From contig BJHT01000011.1 of NCBI GenBank assembly GCA_014193395.1, positions 1 through 52,267 on the forward strand: a stretch of 52,267 nt of DNA, given 5' to 3'. Both the position numbers and the translations under genes were made by a program. Below the pieces are notes generated by a model that did no database searches, was not told the origin of the DNA, and saw only the letters and a list, made by a program, of their open reading frames with translations. Within the stretch, counting starts at the first letter, position 1, and each line of letters begins with the position of its first letter. Positions 44,739 to 52,267 of the stretch are shown here, piece by piece. The DNA is from Verrucomicrobiota bacterium (lineage in GTDB: Bacteria; Verrucomicrobiota; Verrucomicrobiia; Limisphaerales; BJHT01).

Positions 44739-45338
44739 TTACTTGATCGAGTCGGCGGGCACGATCTTGATGCTCTCGACGTTCATGCGTTTGGCCGGCA
44801 CGTCGCGCGCGCCGACCGGAGTGGTGGCGATCTTCTCGAGGACGTCGTCCCCTTTGATCAGCTTGCCGAACGCGGTGTACTGCTTGTCGAGGAAGCGCGG
44901 GTCGCCGTGGCAGATGAAGAACTGGCTGCCGGCGGAATTCGGGTCCGACGAGCGGGCCATTGAGAGGACGCCGCGGGTGTGCGCCTTGTCATTGAACTCG
45001 GCCTTGATCTGATGCCCCGGACCGCCCGTGCCCCAGGCGCCCTTCTTGGCTTCGTCCTTCGTGTTCGGATCGCCGCCCTGGATCATGAAGCCCTTGATGA
45101 CGCGGTGGAAACAGGTGCCGTCATAAAAGCCCTTCTTGGCGAGCGTCTTGAAATTCTCGACGTGGCCTGGCGCCACCTCGGGCCAGAATTCGAGGACCAT
45201 TTCACCTTCGGATGTCTTGAGGACAGCGACTTCTTTTGCGTTCACGGGTTTCGTTTTTTCTTTTTTGGTTTCCTGACTAAAAGCGCCGCCTGCACTCAAG
45301 AGCAGGCAAAGCGTGCTGGCTATAATAGCGTTTTTCAT
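44739..45338 (-). CDS. Exported peptidyl-prolyl isomerase, cyclophilin type
   Basis: Accelerates proline isomerisation during folding of envelope proteins. 199 residues with a signal peptide (MKNAIIASTLCLLLSAGGAFS, cleavage about 21), then a Lys-rich stretch and the cyclophilin fold: MVLEFWPEVAPGHVENFKTLA, FYDGTCFHRVIKGFMIQGGDP, SMARSSDPNSAGSQFFIC, and LDKQYTAFGKLIKG. The active-site Arg is in FHRVIKGFMIQGGDP. Own terminator downstream. Confidence 0.95.
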   Translation of the reverse strand: MKNAIIASTLCLLLSAGGAFSQETKKEKTKPVNAKEVAVLKTSEGEMVLEFWPEVAPGHVENFKTLAKKGFYDGTCFHRVIKGFMIQGGDPNTKDEAKKGAWGTGGPGHQIKAEFNDKAHTRGVLSMARSSDPNSAGSQFFICHGDPRFLDKQYTAFGKLIKGDDVLEKIATTPVGARDVPAKRMNVESIKIVPADSIK

Positions 45339-45393
45339 AGGGCGGCAGTTAATGCCACGGGCGAAAACTGAAGTCACGAAAAGAATGGGCGGG

Positions 45394-45512
45394 CGTGAGG
45401 CGTGATCAGCAAACCGTGATGCGTGACCTGAAAGCGGTGGGTGAGGCCGGCAGGCGGGAGCAGGATGCAGAAGGTGGAGATCATGTTTCACGCGTCGCGC
45501 ATCACGCATCAT
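45394..45512. repeat. Paired GTGATGC heptamer element, copy 2
   Basis: Left arm 45394-45430 (GTGAGGC, GTGATCA, then GTGATGC, GTGACCT). Right arm 45481-45512 (CACGCGT, CGCGCAT, CACGCAT). About 50 bases between. Same family as 24661-24740. Confidence 0.82.
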
Positions 45513-45596
45513 TTCCCCCCCAACACCCTTGCCCCGTCGCATCCCTTCGCCTAACCATCGCTTGAATCACTTCCTGCTCTGAACACTGCCGCAAGC

Positions 45597-46343
45597 ATGA
45601 CGCCCCATCCCACTTCCAATCCCACCGGCGGGGCCGCGGCGCAGTTCGCCGAGACCCACTGGAGCCTCGTGCTGGCGGCGCGCACCACCTCGCCGGAGGC
45701 CGCGGCGGCGCTGGCCGGACTGTGCCAGGCGTATTGGTATCCGCTTTACGCGTTTGTCCGGCGGCAGGGAAACAGTCCGCACGACGCGCAGGATCTCACC
45801 CAGGAGTTCTTCGCGCGGCTGCTCGCCAAAAATTATCTCGCCGACGTGGACCGCGCCAAAGGCCGCTTCCGTTCGTTCCTCCTCGCCTCGATGAAGAACT
45901 TCCTCGCCAACGAATGGGACCGCGCCCGTGCGCAAAAACGCGGCGGCGGCGACACCGTCCTCTCGCTCGATGCCACCGCCGCCGAATCCCGCTACGCCCT
46001 CGAACCCGCGGACCACGCCTCGGCCGACAAGCTCTACGACCGCCGCTGGGCGCTCACGCTCCTCGACCGCGCCATCGGCCGCCTGCGCGATGAATTTGTC
46101 CGCGACGACAAGGCCGCGCTGTTCGATGAACTCAAGTTCGCCCTCACCGGCGACAAAGCCGACGCCTCGCACGCCGCCGTGGCCGCCCGGCTGGGGATGA
46201 CCGAGGGCGCGGTCAAGGTCGCCGCGCACCGCCTCCGCAAGCGCTACCGCGAACTGCTGCGCGCCGAGATCGCCGAAACCGTCGCGACCCCGGCGGAAGT
46301 GGACGAGGAACTCCGGCAACTGTTTGCCGCCCTCGGCGGCTGA
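45597..46343 (+). CDS. ECF-like sigma-70 factor associated with a Ser/Thr kinase
   Basis: 248 residues. Region 2 is CQAYWYPLYAFVRRQGNSPHDAQDLTQEFFARLLAKNYLADVDRAKGRFRSFLLASMKNFLANEWDRA, the form seen in planctomycete and verrucomicrobial sigma factors linked to protein kinases. Region 4 has AAVAARLGMTEGAVKVAAHRLRKRYRELL. No anti-sigma factor is visible. The kinase gene follows 301 bases downstream on the same strand, so a sigma/kinase signalling pair is inferred. Confidence 0.88.
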   Translation: MTPHPTSNPTGGAAAQFAETHWSLVLAARTTSPEAAAALAGLCQAYWYPLYAFVRRQGNSPHDAQDLTQEFFARLLAKNYLADVDRAKGRFRSFLLASMKNFLANEWDRARAQKRGGGDTVLSLDATAAESRYALEPADHASADKLYDRRWALTLLDRAIGRLRDEFVRDDKAALFDELKFALTGDKADASHAAVAARLGMTEGAVKVAAHRLRKRYRELLRAEIAETVATPAEVDEELRQLFAALGG

Positions 46344-46419
46344 ACCGCAGCCCCGCCCGCCCGTTGGTTGCCCCGCTTCTCCGACGCGCCCGCTGTTGAG
46401 CCGGCCCCGAATTTGGGCT

Positions 46420-46479
46420 GCCGAATGGGGACTGACGAATCGGGGCGGAGTTCGCCGGTCCCTTCCCCATTCGTCAGTC
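46420..46479. repeat. Short palindrome between sigma and kinase genes
   Basis: GACTGACGAAT (46430-46440) and ATTCGTCAGTC (46469-46479) are inverted; flanking GAATGGGG and CCCCATTC extend it. The loop is 28 bases. Confidence 0.75.
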
Positions 46480-46592
46480 CAACCTCGGCTGCCCCCTCCC
46501 GCGCGATTCGGTTGCCGAGCGGACGCTCCGAGTCCATCATCCGCCATCCCATTGCGCCGAAAGTGTGCTGAAAGTGATCCGAAAGATTTTCT

Positions 46593-46622
46593 GTAACCTT
46601 CCCCGAAAAATTCTTCTGTAGC
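46593..46622 (+). promoter_or_regulatory. Possible ECF-type promoter upstream of the kinase
   Basis: TGTAACC (46593-46599), 17-base spacer, CTGTAG (46617-46622), 22 bases ahead of the kinase ATG. The -35-like AAC core is typical of many ECF promoters. Prediction by eye. Confidence 0.3.
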
Positions 46623-46644
46623 GGGTGAAACGAAAAACACTGTT

Positions 46645-49600
46645 ATGGAAACGACTCGTCTCTGTCCCGAATGCCAGACCCCGCTGCCCGCTGACGCCCC
46701 CGCCGGCCTGTGTCCGCGCTGCCTGCTCCAGCAGGGCGCGCTGCGCGATTCCGCCTCCGCGCCCACCGAGCCGCCGCGCCGCGCCAAAGGCCCGCCGGTC
46801 GCGCCGCCGCTCGCCGATGTGGCCGCGCGGTTTCCGCAGTTTGAGGTGCGCAAGCTCATCGGCGTGGGCGGGATGGGCGCGGTGTATGAGGTGCGGCAGC
46901 TGCAGTTGGATCGCATCGTCGCGCTGAAGGTGATGCTGCCGGAGGTCTCCGATGATCCCAAGTTCGCCGAGCGCTTCAGCCGCGAGGCCCGCGCGCTGGC
47001 CAAGCTGAATCACCCGAACATCGTGGCGGTGTACGATTTCGGGCAGGCCGGCGACTGGTTCTATTTCGTGATGGAGTTTGTCGATGGCGCGAACCTGCGG
47101 CAGACGATGCGCGCGGGCCGGCTCACCGCGGCGCAGGCGCTGGCCATCGTGCCCAAGCTCTGCGACGCGCTGCAGTTCGCGCACGACGAGGGGATCATGC
47201 ACCGCGACATCAAGCCGGAGAACATCCTGCTCGACAAAAAGGGCCGCGTGAAAATCGCCGACTTCGGCCTCGCCAAGCTGCTCGGCGCGGAGCCGGACGA
47301 TCACTCGATCACCGTGACCGGCGTGGGCATGGGCACGCCGCGCTACATGGCCCCTGAGCAGCTCGAGAACGCCAAGTCCGTCGATCACCGCGCGGACATC
47401 TATTCCCTCGGCGTGGTTTTTTACGAAATGCTGACGGGCGAACTGCCGCTGGGCCGTTTCGATCCGCCGTCGGCACGGGTGCAGGTGGACGTGCGCCTTG
47501 ACGAGATCGTCCTCAAGGCGCTCGAGAAAAGCCCCCAGCGCCGCTACCAGCAGGCGAGCGAGGTGAAGTCGCAGGTCGAGAACGTGGCGAGCAGTCCGCC
47601 GATCGCACCGATCGTGCCGACAGCCTCACCTATTCCAGCGCCAGCCGGGCAAGAGAATCCGGTCGTCGCCTTTACGCGCTTCGCAACCACCCCGCAGCCG
47701 GGCTATCTCCGGCAGGTCGGAATTCCGAGCTTGATTCTCACCGCCGTCTGGATGGTGGTGAACTTCGTCGTCATGTTCGTCGTGCCGCAGGCAAACCAGG
47801 CTGTGCGCACCCTCGTGCTGGGCGCGGGGCTGCTCGGCATCCCGCTGGGACTTCTGATCCTGTCGTTGCGCTGGGCGGTACGCCGCGGAAGGCAGCCCGC
47901 ATTACCGGTTGACAGTTCCCCGGCGAACCCGGCGGCAAAGCCGTCGCAGCGCAACCTTCTCTCGGCGGCCCTCGCGGTGCTCTGCCTCTTCGGGTTTTTC
48001 TTCGGCTTCGCCTTTAACGCGAAGAGGACGGCGACCGAAGCGGGGCCGGTGGAAATCCTCACCATCGGCGCGCTGGACCCGCTCTACATCAAGGAGAGCG
48101 GCCCGTCGGGTTTCCGGTCCAGCCTCAATTTTTTTTCGTGGTCCTCCTTCGCCGTGATGGTTGCGGGCGTGTCGCTCAGCGCGCTGTTCCGGCTCGGGAA
48201 GGAAGACCAAGGCAAGGCGCCGCGGGATTCGGCGTGGTGGCGCACATGGTGGAAGCAAGTGGGCATTTGGGGCGGATTGGTGCTCATCGCGTGCATCGTT
48301 CGCACCGCGCTGAATCCGGAGAAAGTCTTGCAGCCGCCCGGCGACCGCACGGTGGCCTCGAGATTTGCGCAGCTATTTAACTCCGGCCCGGAAATTCGCG
48401 TGGATCGCTCGCAGCTTCCCGCCACCGCCACTCCCGGCCGGCGCGATTTCGCCTTCACGTTCAACGCGCCGTCCAACCACGTGCTCAATGTGTGGCTGGA
48501 GTTTTGGAAGGACGGCAAGCTGGAGATTCCCACCAGCTTTAGCGAAAGCTACCTGCCTGCGCGCGGTGATTCGGTCCGCGGCGGGTTGCACCTCATCACG
48601 CAGGACGGCGACATGGCGGGCGTGGGTAGCGCGGGCCAGATGCGGTTCGATTGGGCCCTGAGCCGGCACGCCCGGGTCGTGAGCGACATCTCGAAACTCG
48701 ACAGCAAGTCCACCAGTTCCTCCGGCCGGTGGCGCACCAACGTCTTCAAGGAACTCTCGACGCGGGGCAGCTCCTCGGCGCAAGTGAGCTGGGATGACCA
48801 ATCCGCCCCCACCGTGTGGCGGCCCAAGCCCGGTGAAGTCACCACCGTGCTGGCGTGGACCGCGCACGCGGGCAAGTCGGTCAGTTCGTCCGACCTGAAG
48901 TGGACGGAGGAAGGCTTGGCCAAGGGCACACCAATGGTGGCGATCCTGCTGCGCGTGCGCTTCGACCCGGTCACGCCCGGCGAGTTGAGCGTCGCGCCGA
49001 TGACCAAGAAGGCCACGATCAACGCGAAGAACCGCGGGTCGCTGGGCGGAACGGAACGCCGGCCACTCGACGCCGATCCAGCCAAGCCCCCCGCAGCCGC
49101 CAGTGCGCTGACCCAACCCTTCATGATCGGACTGAGCGGTCCGGAATTGACGACCGAAGCCATCACGAAGCTGAAGCTGTCGAAGCTCCAGACCGACGAG
49201 ATCAACCGCATCGTGGTGACGTATCACCGCGACTACCTAGCACTTCAACGGCGGCACTCGAAGGTCGGCAAGGACGCCGCCGGACGGATCCTGGTCACGA
49301 TTGAGCCATTCTACGACGAGTGCCTCGCGCTCGCGCAGCGCCTGCAAACGGAACTCGGCGGTATCGTGGACCCGGCGCTGCTGCCGGTGGTCAGGAATGG
49401 CGAGCTGCCTTTCCAGATTTTCAACTGGGGCGGCGCGTGCAACGAAACCATCACGCTGTGGAAGGATGGGGAGAAATATTTCGTCGAGGAAAAGCTCACC
49501 GCGGCGCCGGGCCACCCGCGCGACCCGTTCACGTGCAACATCTCCGGCCCGAAGCTCGAAGAGATTCCTCCGCAGTTTCGGATTTACTGGCGGGAGGACG

Positions 49601-51090
49601 GAGCAAAGCCGGAGCTTCCGACAAAGCCCATCGAGCCGCAAATCCCGCGACAGGGAACCTTCAACATCCAGCAGGAGCGCTCGCAGCTTCCCGCGACGGC
49701 CACGCCCGGTCGGCAGGATTACGCGTTCAAGTTTTCCGGCCCCAAGGATCACACGCTGAACGTGTGGATGGAGGTCTGGCAGGAGGGAAAGATGGAATGG
49801 GTGAGCAATTTCGATTTCGAGGCCAAGCCACAAGCCGGTGAGCCGCTCGCAGCTGGGCTCACGCTGACGGCGATAGGTGGGGACGCGGCGAGCAAGGAGA
49901 GCAAAGGAAAGACGCGGCTCCACTGGGCGATGTCTTGTTCCGGCAGCGAGGGCAAAATCCAGACGGCGAATGCGCTGATCCCGGACCTTTCTGCGGGCAT
50001 GGGCGCGACCTATTCGACGTGGGACCGCCAATTGAAGCCGCTGAATCCGCGGTCCGGCGAGACGGTCACGGTGCTCGGTATCACGGGCTACAAGCTCTCC
50101 AATTTCCGCTCCGCCATGACCGGCCTCACGGAAGCCGATCTGCTCAAGCGCGGGCCGAATGCGGCGGTGCTGGTCCGCGCGCGGTTCAGCCCGGCGCGTC
50201 CGGGGCAACTCAGCGACGCTGTCGGTCTCGACACCAAAGTCAGCGACCAGGCCTTCGCTCGGCGGACATTTGCGCAGTTCGAAATCAGCAAGCAGCTCGG
50301 GGTTGACTTGAGCAACTGCCAGACGCGGACGGAGGCGCACGCCGCACTGGTCGCCGCTGCTTCCACACCCGATGGCAGCGCGCGGGCGGCGCAGATGGTC
50401 GATGAATTAGGGTCGGACGGCATCGGCTATGCGGACCATTTCAAAATGGTTGCCGAACCCCTGCTCGCGATGTGGTGGAAGCTGCGGAAGAAGGAGCCCA
50501 CGACGGCGGAGGAAGTCGTCACCTTGCTGGAAAACTTCATCACCGCCCTGAACGGCCCGGGAAGCCATTCGGTCTGGTGGAACCACGGCGAGCCGATCAC
50601 CAAGTGGGCCGAAGGCCCGTCGCTCAACGACAGTTTTGCCAAGAAGCTGAAACTGACCAAGCTGCAGGTGGACGAGGTCAACAAGCTCTTCAAAAAGTAT
50701 GCGGACGAAGCGAAGGCCCTGAGCCGGCGGCACACGAAGGTCACGAAGAATGACCAAGGCCACGTGATCATCAACGTCGAGCCCTACTCGAATGAATGCC
50801 TCGAACTCGCCCGCAAGATGGTCGCGGAATTGGGCGGCATCGTGACGCAGGACATCGTGCCCGCGGTCAAAGTCGGCGCTCTTCCCACGGCGATTTTCGG
50901 CAATGCCGGCGAGTGTCGCGAGACCACCGTGCTGAAAAAGGACGCGAAAGGAGTCTATGTCATCGAAATCAGCAGGTCGGATTGGGTGAATGCGCATGGC
51001 GCGGGCGCCGGCAACAGCACGACCTCTTGGGGCAGCCAGGACATCGATCTAGCCTTCGGGAGTTACAAGATGTATTGGAGCGGAGAGTGA
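46645..51090 (+). CDS. Ser/Thr protein kinase with zinc ribbon and duplicated C-terminal modules
   Basis: 1481 residues. N-terminal zinc ribbon with C7, C10, C23, C26. Kinase domain (about 65-330): Gly loop GVGGMGAVYEV, K95, catalytic D188 in MHRDIKPEN, D206 in IADFGLAK and APEQL. A membrane part follows (about 355-560, five predicted helices). Two pairs of modules are then visible. Module A at about 588-785 and 1012-1200 both start RSQLPATATPGR. Module B at about 842-985 and 1334-1481 both contain KLKLxKLQxDEVNK-type sequence and RRHxKVxK. The modules are extracytoplasmic by topology but their ligand is unknown. A conserved ECF-like sigma gene is upstream. Confidence 0.92.
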   Translation: METTRLCPECQTPLPADAPAGLCPRCLLQQGALRDSASAPTEPPRRAKGPPVAPPLADVAARFPQFEVRKLIGVGGMGAVYEVRQLQLDRIVALKVMLPEVSDDPKFAERFSREARALAKLNHPNIVAVYDFGQAGDWFYFVMEFVDGANLRQTMRAGRLTAAQALAIVPKLCDALQFAHDEGIMHRDIKPENILLDKKGRVKIADFGLAKLLGAEPDDHSITVTGVGMGTPRYMAPEQLENAKSVDHRADIYSLGVVFYEMLTGELPLGRFDPPSARVQVDVRLDEIVLKALEKSPQRRYQQASEVKSQVENVASSPPIAPIVPTASPIPAPAGQENPVVAFTRFATTPQPGYLRQVGIPSLILTAVWMVVNFVVMFVVPQANQAVRTLVLGAGLLGIPLGLLILSLRWAVRRGRQPALPVDSSPANPAAKPSQRNLLSAALAVLCLFGFFFGFAFNAKRTATEAGPVEILTIGALDPLYIKESGPSGFRSSLNFFSWSSFAVMVAGVSLSALFRLGKEDQGKAPRDSAWWRTWWKQVGIWGGLVLIACIVRTALNPEKVLQPPGDRTVASRFAQLFNSGPEIRVDRSQLPATATPGRRDFAFTFNAPSNHVLNVWLEFWKDGKLEIPTSFSESYLPARGDSVRGGLHLITQDGDMAGVGSAGQMRFDWALSRHARVVSDISKLDSKSTSSSGRWRTNVFKELSTRGSSSAQVSWDDQSAPTVWRPKPGEVTTVLAWTAHAGKSVSSSDLKWTEEGLAKGTPMVAILLRVRFDPVTPGELSVAPMTKKATINAKNRGSLGGTERRPLDADPAKPPAAASALTQPFMIGLSGPELTTEAITKLKLSKLQTDEINRIVVTYHRDYLALQRRHSKVGKDAAGRILVTIEPFYDECLALAQRLQTELGGIVDPALLPVVRNGELPFQIFNWGGACNETITLWKDGEKYFVEEKLTAAPGHPRDPFTCNISGPKLEEIPPQFRIYWREDGAKPELPTKPIEPQIPRQGTFNIQQERSQLPATATPGRQDYAFKFSGPKDHTLNVWMEVWQEGKMEWVSNFDFEAKPQAGEPLAAGLTLTAIGGDAASKESKGKTRLHWAMSCSGSEGKIQTANALIPDLSAGMGATYSTWDRQLKPLNPRSGETVTVLGITGYKLSNFRSAMTGLTEADLLKRGPNAAVLVRARFSPARPGQLSDAVGLDTKVSDQAFARRTFAQFEISKQLGVDLSNCQTRTEAHAALVAAASTPDGSARAAQMVDELGSDGIGYADHFKMVAEPLLAMWWKLRKKEPTTAEEVVTLLENFITALNGPGSHSVWWNHGEPITKWAEGPSLNDSFAKKLKLTKLQVDEVNKLFKKYADEAKALSRRHTKVTKNDQGHVIINVEPYSNECLELARKMVAELGGIVTQDIVPAVKVGALPTAIFGNAGECRETTVLKKDAKGVYVIEISRSDWVNAHGAGAGNSTTSWGSQDIDLAFGSYKMYWSGE

Positions 51091-51097
51091 AATTCCG

Positions 51098-51202
51098 ATG
51101 ACCACGCCCCACGAACCGCGCGCCCCGTTCACCTTCAACATCTCCGGCCCGGAGCTGGAAAAGATTCCCGAGCGGTTTCGGATTTACTGGCGCGAGAATT
51201 GA
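51098..51202 (+). pseudogene. Leftover fragment of a kinase module B
   Basis: A 34-codon reading frame starting MTTPHEP, eight bases after the kinase stop codon. Residues FTFNISGPELEKIPERFRIYW match the end of module B1 in the kinase (FTCNISGPKLEEIPPQFRIYW) at most positions. It looks like the tail of a lost or additional module copy. Translation is possible but not shown. Confidence 0.72.
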
Positions 51203-51217
51203 ATCGCGCGTGCGGTT

Positions 51218-51871
51218 ATGGACACGAGACACAGCTCCTGCTTCGCGCTGCAACTGCTAGGCTTCCGCTCGTGGTTCTGGTCGCTCGCGGCGCTTGTGCT
51301 CGTGCCCGCGGCGATTTACGTGCCGCGGCCCGGCGATCTCCCGGAGCCAAAAGCTGCGGTGGAAATTTTTCAACCGATGCTATTGCTCACACCGGAGGGC
51401 GGATCGCATCGATTCGTCGGCTATCTCGATGGCGAGTGGAAGAAGTTCAAGCCGGTGTATGCGGTGACCCGAATGGTGACGACGCGGCAGGAAGTCACAC
51501 GCACGTTTGGGCGGGGTTCACAACGCGGCGTGAGCTTCGGCTTCTTCCAGCGTGCGGGAAGCTGGTGCTACCAGCTCGTCACGCATCGCCTCGACTGGAA
51601 AGCCGGCGATCCCGGTCCGATGGAAATCCCGCCCGCGGAGGTGCAGAAACTCCGCCCGATGATCGTGGCGGAATTGGATCGCATCCAGCCCGGACAAGGT
51701 CGGGCGCTCAACCGGCTGCTCGACGACGGCGCAAAGACCACCACCACCGTGTGCTGGCAGAACGGAGTCGTGCTGCTCGCCTGGCTCTCGCTGCCGCTCG
51801 CGGCGGTGGCGCTGCTGCTCCGGGTGCTGGCGGCGTTCTTCCAGGAAAGCAGACCTCATACCCAACCATGA
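51218..51871 (+). CDS. Membrane protein of unknown function in the kinase cluster
   Basis: 217 residues with hydrophobic segments at about 13-33 (LLGFRSWFWSLAALVLVPAAIYV) and 180-207 (WQNGVVLLAWLSLPLAAVALLLRVLAAFF). The loop between is mostly soluble and includes WKKFKPVYAVTRMV. I do not recognise a family. The ATG is 16 bases after the module fragment, and the stop overlaps the next gene by four bases (ATGA), so the two are probably co-translated. Confidence 0.7.
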   Translation: MDTRHSSCFALQLLGFRSWFWSLAALVLVPAAIYVPRPGDLPEPKAAVEIFQPMLLLTPEGGSHRFVGYLDGEWKKFKPVYAVTRMVTTRQEVTRTFGRGSQRGVSFGFFQRAGSWCYQLVTHRLDWKAGDPGPMEIPPAEVQKLRPMIVAELDRIQPGQGRALNRLLDDGAKTTTTVCWQNGVVLLAWLSLPLAAVALLLRVLAAFFQESRPHTQP

Positions 51872-52176
51872 ACGCAAAACACATATCGATCATTATCCTC
51901 GCCTGCTGCTCGATCCTCGCCGTGGCAGGTTGCAACGTGAAAACCACCGGCCGCTCCGAGCTCACCGCCAGCAGCGGCGGCCGGGACATTCACGTGGTCG
52001 CCGACGGCGGCGCGTGGGTGGGTCCGGCGGAGGACAAATTCACCGTGAAACTGCCGGGGCACGAGCTTGTGATCGGGAAGGAGGAGTTGCTCGTGGACAA
52101 GAAAGTGGCCGCGAAGGTTCCGGCGGGCGCGAAGAAATTCGGTTCATCCGAGAAGTTTGTACCTAGAGTGGTGTAA
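51868..52176 (+). CDS. Lipoprotein, 3' end replaced by an insertion sequence
   Basis: 102 residues. The leader MNAKHISIIILACCSILAVAGCNV has lipobox AVAGC. The mature part contains GGRDIHVVADGGAWVGPAEDKFTVKLPGHELVIGKEELLVDKK. The last 11 codons (from GSSEKF) lie beyond 52141, inside sequence that codes the transposase end on the minus strand, so the original C-terminus has probably been cut. Function unknown; its place suggests a role with the kinase cluster. Confidence 0.75.
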   Translation: MNAKHISIIILACCSILAVAGCNVKTTGRSELTASSGGRDIHVVADGGAWVGPAEDKFTVKLPGHELVIGKEELLVDKKVAAKVPAGAKKFGSSEKFVPRVV

Positions 52177-52267
52177 AGATAGGAGCTTGAGGATGAAGAA
52201 GTTCTCGTCGTTGAAGCCATAGGAACGCTTGGTGAGCGTCTTGATCTTGTTGTTGATGCCTTCGAGT
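52141..52267. mobile_element. End of an ISL3-like insertion sequence, runs off the window
   Basis: The left boundary is judged to be about 52141 (GGTTCATCCGAG), where the lipoprotein frame changes character and the transposase stop codon lies within the terminal sequence. The other end is outside the window. A GGTTCATCC-type terminal repeat is compatible with ISL3-like elements. Confidence 0.6.
52144..52266 (-). CDS. Transposase C-terminus, ISL3/IS204-type, partial
   Basis: The last 40 codons of an ISL3-like transposase. The window shows LEGINNKIKTLTKRSYGFND, then ENFFILKLLSLHHSRYKLLG and a stop at 52144. EGINNKIK followed by YGF and LHxxxY at the end are characteristic of ISL3-family DDE transposases. 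The start lies beyond the right edge. Confidence 0.82.
   Translation of the reverse strand, partial: LEGINNKIKTLTKRSYGFNDENFFILKLLSLHHSRYKLLG

Overview
The window looks like chromosomal DNA from a GC-rich member of the Verrucomicrobiota, probably a soil or freshwater lineage of the Pedosphaera/Limisphaera type. This is inferred from gene content, because no database search was possible. The supporting signs are an ECF-like sigma factor beside a zinc-ribbon Ser/Thr kinase, exported proteins with many TIG domains and a C-terminal FFRL-type tail, a TAT-exported Gfo/Idh/MocA oxidoreductase, a PQQ-type sugar dehydrogenase, and very abundant intergenic palindromes. No tRNA, rRNA or CRISPR array was recognised.

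Layout. 1-2.6 kb: cvpA and dnaG (cut by the left edge), minus strand. 3-9.1 kb: a TPR lipoprotein and a DUF362 protein that diverge with a 12-base gap, then an exported TIG-repeat protein. 9.3-11.2 kb: a primary-type sigma-70 factor with its own terminator, and a TetR regulator. 11.3-19.8 kb: six minus-strand genes (exported DUF3352-like protein, HtrA-like protease, small L7/L12-tail membrane protein, PQQ sugar dehydrogenase, TauE/SafE permease, large exported hydrolase-like protein). 20.5-24.5 kb: pyrD and an exported protein made of about 39-residue helical repeats. 24.8-27.1 kb: glnB, a 600-bp non-coding stretch with one perfect DnaA box, and dnaA. 27.4-30.6 kb: ileS with a coupled DUF4926 gene. 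31-44.7 kb: mpl, an outer-membrane barrel protein, a membrane protein, an aminotransferase, an ABC ATPase, a carbon-nitrogen hydrolase, a Sel1-repeat protein, dprA, an oxidoreductase, a WbpP-like sugar-nucleotide epimerase and a Nudix hydrolase. 44.7-52.3 kb: cyclophilin, ECF-like sigma factor, a 1481-residue kinase with duplicated sensor modules, a leftover module fragment, a membrane protein, and a lipoprotein whose 3' end is interrupted by an insertion sequence running off the right edge.

The most striking feature is not a gene. At least 20 imperfect palindromes or tandem-repeat pairs, 60-300 bp long, fill most longer gaps. They fall into several sequence families, and many arms are built from 7-base units. 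Two have entered essential genes without breaking the frame: a 72-bp palindrome in ileS that matches one 1.5 kb away beside dnaA, and a 69-bp run (nine heptamers and one hexamer) in dnaG. This recalls the palindromic elements in Rickettsia genes and the heptamer repeats of cyanobacteria, but the sequences here are different. I regard this as the most likely undescribed system in the window.

Core functions (replication, translation, cell-wall recycling, pyrimidine synthesis, nitrogen signalling) are scattered among exported and regulatory genes. The only clear multi-gene units are cvpA-dnaG, ileS-DUF4926 and the sigma/kinase/membrane-protein/lipoprotein cluster.
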